Of a stretch of DNA of 64,000 bases, positions 63,416 to 64,000 are shown piece by piece (the first letter of the stretch is position 1; every line of letters starts with the position of its first letter). This DNA is from Shinella zoogloeoides (GTDB lineage Bacteria; Pseudomonadota; Alphaproteobacteria; Rhizobiales; Rhizobiaceae). Both the position numbers and the translations under genes were made by a program. The stretch lies in the NCBI RefSeq assembly GCF_020883495.1, contig NZ_CP086610.1:663501-727500 (forward strand), read 5' to 3'. The notes below the pieces were generated by a model that was not told the origin of the DNA, did no database searches, and saw only the letters and a program-made list of their open reading frames with translations.

Positions 63416-64000
63416 TCAGAAGTCCTGATAGTTCAGCGGCGTGACCTCGACGACACGGTTGCCGGGCGTGACCGTCGCATGGCCGGTCGCGGCCACGCCT
63501 GCCTGGACGTCGGCCGTGACGCGGATGGGGAACGCGGCGACGGTGCCGGAGGCGAGCGTGATCGCGCCCGTCGTCTGCGCCTCCGCGCCGGTGGAAACGC
63601 TGGCCTCCACGGTGGCCGTCAGCGCGCCGGAGGCGGGGATGGAGGCGGTGAGGATGGTGTCCACCGGCTCCAGCGGCTTTTCCGGCAGGAGCGTGCCGAA
63701 GGCCCAGACCTTGCCCAGCTCCGCCTTCGTCATCGGCGCGACATTGACGTCGATATCGTTCTCCGCGCCCTTCACCCGGTAAGGGCAGCGCCGTTTCGAG
63801 CAATTGGCGGCGGCGGAGAACTGCCAGAGCGCGTAATTGTCCCAGTTGCCCATGGGGAAGCTGCCCTTGATGCCCGGCCTGTAGCGGGCATACCAGAGCG
63901 GCAGGCGCGAGAGGATGCGGTAGGTGTCGCGGTTGGCGGCGATATGCCGGGCGGTCGCGTGGTTGGTGTAGAGCACGGGATAGCGGCCCGTGCGGGTCTT
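63416..64000 (-). CDS. glycoside hydrolase family 25 lysozyme, C-terminal part (partial)
   Basis: The gene runs off the right edge of the window on the minus strand, so the N-terminus is missing; about 194 residues are visible, beginning KTRTGRYPVLYTNHATARHI. The GH25 end of the barrel is recognised in LPLWYARYRPGIKG, YALWQFSAAANCSKRRCPYR and NDIDVNVAPMTKAEL. Three to four cysteines occur around the WQFS motif. After this (residue 115 on) there is an added C-terminal domain of beta type (LEPVDTILTASIPASGALTA...) that is not part of GH25. It probably cuts peptidoglycan outside the membrane. Confidence 0.8.
   Translation of the reverse strand, partial: KTRTGRYPVLYTNHATARHIAANRDTYRILSRLPLWYARYRPGIKGSFPMGNWDNYALWQFSAAANCSKRRCPYRVKGAENDIDVNVAPMTKAELGKVWAFGTLLPEKPLEPVDTILTASIPASGALTATVEASVSTGAEAQTTGAITLASGTVAAFPIRVTADVQAGVAATGHATVTPGNRVVEVTPLNYQDF

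Overview
The window is a gene-dense, GC-rich stretch of an alphaproteobacterial chromosome, almost certainly a member of the Rhizobiaceae (Rhizobium/Ensifer/Shinella-like). The signs are a short-form hisG preceded by hisZ and hisS, groESL with a CIRCE operator, the F0 ATP synthase genes as a separate atpI-B-E-F'-F cluster with a b' subunit, general-stress (EcfG/RpoE2-type) promoter motifs, rhizobial palindromic repeats, and DUF2093/DUF4170/TIGR01459 genes typical of this order. The genus cannot be fixed from sequence reading alone. No tRNA, rRNA, CRISPR array, insertion sequence or prophage gene was seen.

Layout. 1-1901: end of hisS, then hisZ-hisG. 2001-3218: ferredoxin-reductase-like flavoprotein. 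3219-5281: a less conserved patch with a family-90 glycosyltransferase, a small PAS-like protein and a 466-base gap. 5282-7396: groES-groEL under a heat-shock-type promoter, CIRCE and a strong terminator. 7592-12620: HAD phosphatase, ribF, ileS, with a MITE-like element in the ribF-ileS gap. 12796-18180: lipoprotein, GNAT, tadA, an rRNA pseudouridine synthase with a repetitive basic tail, rsmD, patatin. 18177-28112: cation antiporter, pmbA, cysQ-like, DUF4170, waaA, HAD, lpxK, DUF2093, mutL. This includes Kdo transfer and lipid A 4'-phosphorylation for LPS. A TACTGCC heptamer tandem repeat lies between lpxK and the DUF2093 gene.

28301-31199: Mrp/ApbC with a His-rich linker, then two tandem LuxR-type regulators that lack AHL-contact residues. 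31464-35594: an IclR regulator divergent from a four-gene operon (SDR sugar dehydrogenase, dgoK, dgoA, SMP-30 lactonase), a De Ley-Doudoroff type galactose/galactonate route with no dehydratase in view. 35795-40209: a PRC-barrel exported protein with a stress promoter, then a signalling block (PilZ, GGDEF-EAL, PAS-REC protein without kinase). 40543-43442: corA and kup ion transporters. 43658-44902: SleB-type cell wall hydrolase. 45181-47932: F0 ATP synthase operon, with atpE flanked by RNA hairpins.

48098-57916: SnoaL-like protein, rnhB, radical SAM protein, short GT2, moaB, ispE, TPR protein, polyprenyl diphosphate synthase, DUF2007, a TrmN6-like methyltransferase and an S49 peptidase. 57948-64000: small membrane protein, epimerase/dehydratase, glyQ, small exported protein, LemA/DUF2207 pair, and the 3' part of a GH25 lysozyme gene.

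Most of the window is housekeeping and conserved. The best candidates for new biology are the tandem non-AHL LuxR pair, the kinase-less PAS-REC protein beside c-di-GMP genes, two stress-promoter/envelope or sensor genes, the MITE-like element before ileS, the heptamer repeat, and the candidate corA leader peptide.
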